The notes below the pieces were generated by a model that was given only the letters and a program-made list of their open reading frames with translations, did no database searches and had not been told where the DNA came from. Below, one piece after another: positions 6,588 through 7,929 of a DNA stretch of 7,929 nt. The stretch is from Porphyromonadaceae bacterium UBA7087 (GTDB taxonomy: Bacteria > Bacteroidota > Bacteroidia > Bacteroidales > Muribaculaceae). The number at the start of each line of letters is the position of its first letter. Position 1 is the first letter of the stretch. Made by a program: the position numbers and the translations under genes. The stretch covers positions 17,075 to 25,003 of the forward strand of contig DKYZ01000028.1 of the NCBI GenBank assembly GCA_002493515.1, written 5' to 3'.

Positions 6588-7929
6588 CTATATGTTGATT
6601 CTGAAAGTGACTCCGGCCTGGACCGGACGCCCGCGCTGCAGAAATTCATTGCCCATCGACATGAAATAGAAAGTGTAGTAACGTGTGGCGGTCAGGTTTT
6701 TTCCCCATACCTGAAGGCTCCAGCGCTTTGTTTCAAGCGACAGGGACGCTCCGAGAAGTGCATAGAAATTCTGCATCAGTGAGTTCTGCTCATTCCAGTA
6801 TATTTTGCCGGTTCCGCGCATGCTCACATCGGCGACAAGAGCCTTTATATGCTTGTGAGGCAACGGTATTGTCCACACTCCCTGAATAAACAGTGTATTT
6901 TGCGGGGCATACGGCACAAACTTTCCTGAAAAATTCTCTATTCCGTTGAAAAAATCGATAAATCTGGCATTGGTATATCCATAGCTTGCCGTGAATGCAA
7001 GCCGGTCCACCGGAGTCCAGCTGGCCGAGAGTTCGCCGCCAAAACTGCGGGTCCTTCCGGCATTGGTCATGATGCGCCCGGTGGTATTGCCGTCCGGGAA
7101 CATGGTCAGCTGCTGGTCGGTGCAGTCTATGTAGAACAGCGACACATCAATATTCAGCCGCGCCGAGGGGAACGACAGATGCGAGCCTACCTCGAAGTTC
7201 CAGGAATACTCAGGGCGGTATCCCACTATGTCATCGACATCATACCTGGAGCCGATACCCATCACTCCCATAAGCCGCTGCTGGAGCACGTCGCTGAACA
7301 TCTGTGTGTTGAAGCCCCCGGCTTTGTAACCTCTCGATATCACTCCGTAGACATTGTTCTCCCCCTCCATGGGAAGAGAATATACCGCGCCAAGTTTGGG
7401 CATCCAGTTGAAATAGTTGCGGCGCAGTCTGTCGCTGTCATCGATATCGATTGAAACGTGGCGCTCTGGCGAAAGAGCGCCGTCATCCTCGAGCCGGAAT
7501 ATTTCGTATCCCGTATGACAGATGCTTCGGTAGTCGAGAGCCGTGGTTTCGAAATCGAGACGAATACCTGCCGTGAGACGCCATCCGCCCAGTTCCAGAC
7601 GCGACTCATGGTAAAGCGCGGCGCCGGCCGCCGGAATGGCAAACCGACTGTCGAGAGGAAATTCCCGGGTATCCCATTTTACAGGATAATACGGGTTGGC
7701 GCTGTTGCGGTGATCCTCTATCAGACTTGAGATACCTTTGTCCTTGAAAGTGACCGGAGCCGTCATGTCGAGATGCTTGTAGAAGAGAAAGGCTCCGGTC
7801 AGCCAATGATACCTCGAGTCGCTACGGTCTCCGCGGAACACTATATCCTCCGTCACTGAAGTCTCGTGCTGACGCTGTGTGAGGGTGAAGTACGGTTCGG
7901 GGAGAAAATCCTGGTCAAGGGTCATGTTG
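6588..7929 (-). CDS. TonB-dependent outer-membrane receptor (partial, N-terminus off the window)
   Basis: C-terminal beta-barrel portion of a TonB-dependent receptor, which imports a ligand such as an iron-siderophore complex, heme, vitamin or glycan across the outer membrane using TonB energy. The frame is open to the window edge; the Met at 7925 is probably internal because it would leave no signal peptide or plug domain. Counting from that Met, 445 residues are visible. Typical barrel features include GVISRGYKAGGFN (194-206), YRPEYSWNFEVGSHLSF (236-252), the segment around NAGRTRSFGGELSASW (288-303), VWGKNLTATRYYTF (406-419) near the end, and alternating aromatic strands up to the terminal FRINI. 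The GYKAGGFN and PE.swnfEvG pattern resembles siderophore-type receptors more than SusC-type glycan receptors, which are longer and paired with SusD; no SusD is seen here. The ligand cannot be assigned. The N-terminal plug and any TonB box lie outside the window. Confidence 0.92.
   Translation of the reverse strand, partial: NMTLDQDFLPEPYFTLTQRQHETSVTEDIVFRGDRSDSRYHWLTGAFLFYKHLDMTAPVTFKDKGISSLIEDHRNSANPYYPVKWDTREFPLDSRFAIPAAGAALYHESRLELGGWRLTAGIRLDFETTALDYRSICHTGYEIFRLEDDGALSPERHVSIDIDDSDRLRRNYFNWMPKLGAVYSLPMEGENNVYGVISRGYKAGGFNTQMFSDVLQQRLMGVMGIGSRYDVDDIVGYRPEYSWNFEVGSHLSFPSARLNIDVSLFYIDCTDQQLTMFPDGNTTGRIMTNAGRTRSFGGELSASWTPVDRLAFTASYGYTNARFIDFFNGIENFSGKFVPYAPQNTLFIQGVWTIPLPHKHIKALVADVSMRGTGKIYWNEQNSLMQNFYALLGASLSLETKRWSLQVWGKNLTATRYYTFYFMSMGNEFLQRGRPVQAGVTFRINI

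Noticed and set aside
1..7929. Insertion sequences, CRISPR arrays, tRNA or rRNA genes
   Set aside because: No transposase or recombinase motifs, no array of spaced repeats and no cloverleaf or rRNA-like sequence was seen, so the nuoH-atpD junction shows no visible scar of a mobile element.

Overview
The window looks like a chromosomal segment of a Bacteroidales bacterium, possibly Muribaculaceae. The evidence is a fused nuoCD gene, a complex I cluster that begins at nuoA with no nuoEFG upstream, an extra insertion in AtpD typical of Bacteroidetes, a promoter matching the Bacteroides -33/-7 consensus (TTTG, 20 nt, TAnnTTTG), AT-rich leaders mostly lacking Shine-Dalgarno sequences, and a TonB-dependent receptor beside a lipoprotein. 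The family-level assignment is inference. All recognised genes lie on the minus strand and are read from high to low coordinates.

Region 1 (7929 to 5442) holds the C-terminal part of a TonB-dependent outer-membrane receptor. After a 171-nt gap with several small palindromes comes a 324-residue lipoprotein of unknown family. They may form an envelope uptake unit, which ends at a strong hairpin terminator (about 5390-5346), possibly preceded by a weaker one.

Region 2 (about 5345 to 1439) is an energy-metabolism operon. A candidate promoter at 5282-5251 precedes nuoA, nuoB, nuoCD and nuoH, closely spaced or overlapping. They encode the quinone-reducing core of complex I plus two membrane subunits: NuoA, NuoB (N2 cluster), NuoCD (quinone site) and NuoH (membrane quinone channel).

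Region 3 (1401 to 1) is atpD, the F1 ATP synthase beta subunit. It starts only 37 nt after the nuoH stop and runs off the window edge. This junction is the most unusual feature: in Bacteroidales clusters as I know them, nuoH is followed by nuoI, J, K, L, M and N, so the cluster is split or shortened here and joined to ATP synthase genes.

No RNA genes, CRISPR arrays, insertion sequences or recombinase genes were seen. No gene-free stretch exceeds 300 nt. I found no clearly novel system; the nuoH-atpD junction and the receptor-lipoprotein pair are the places to look.
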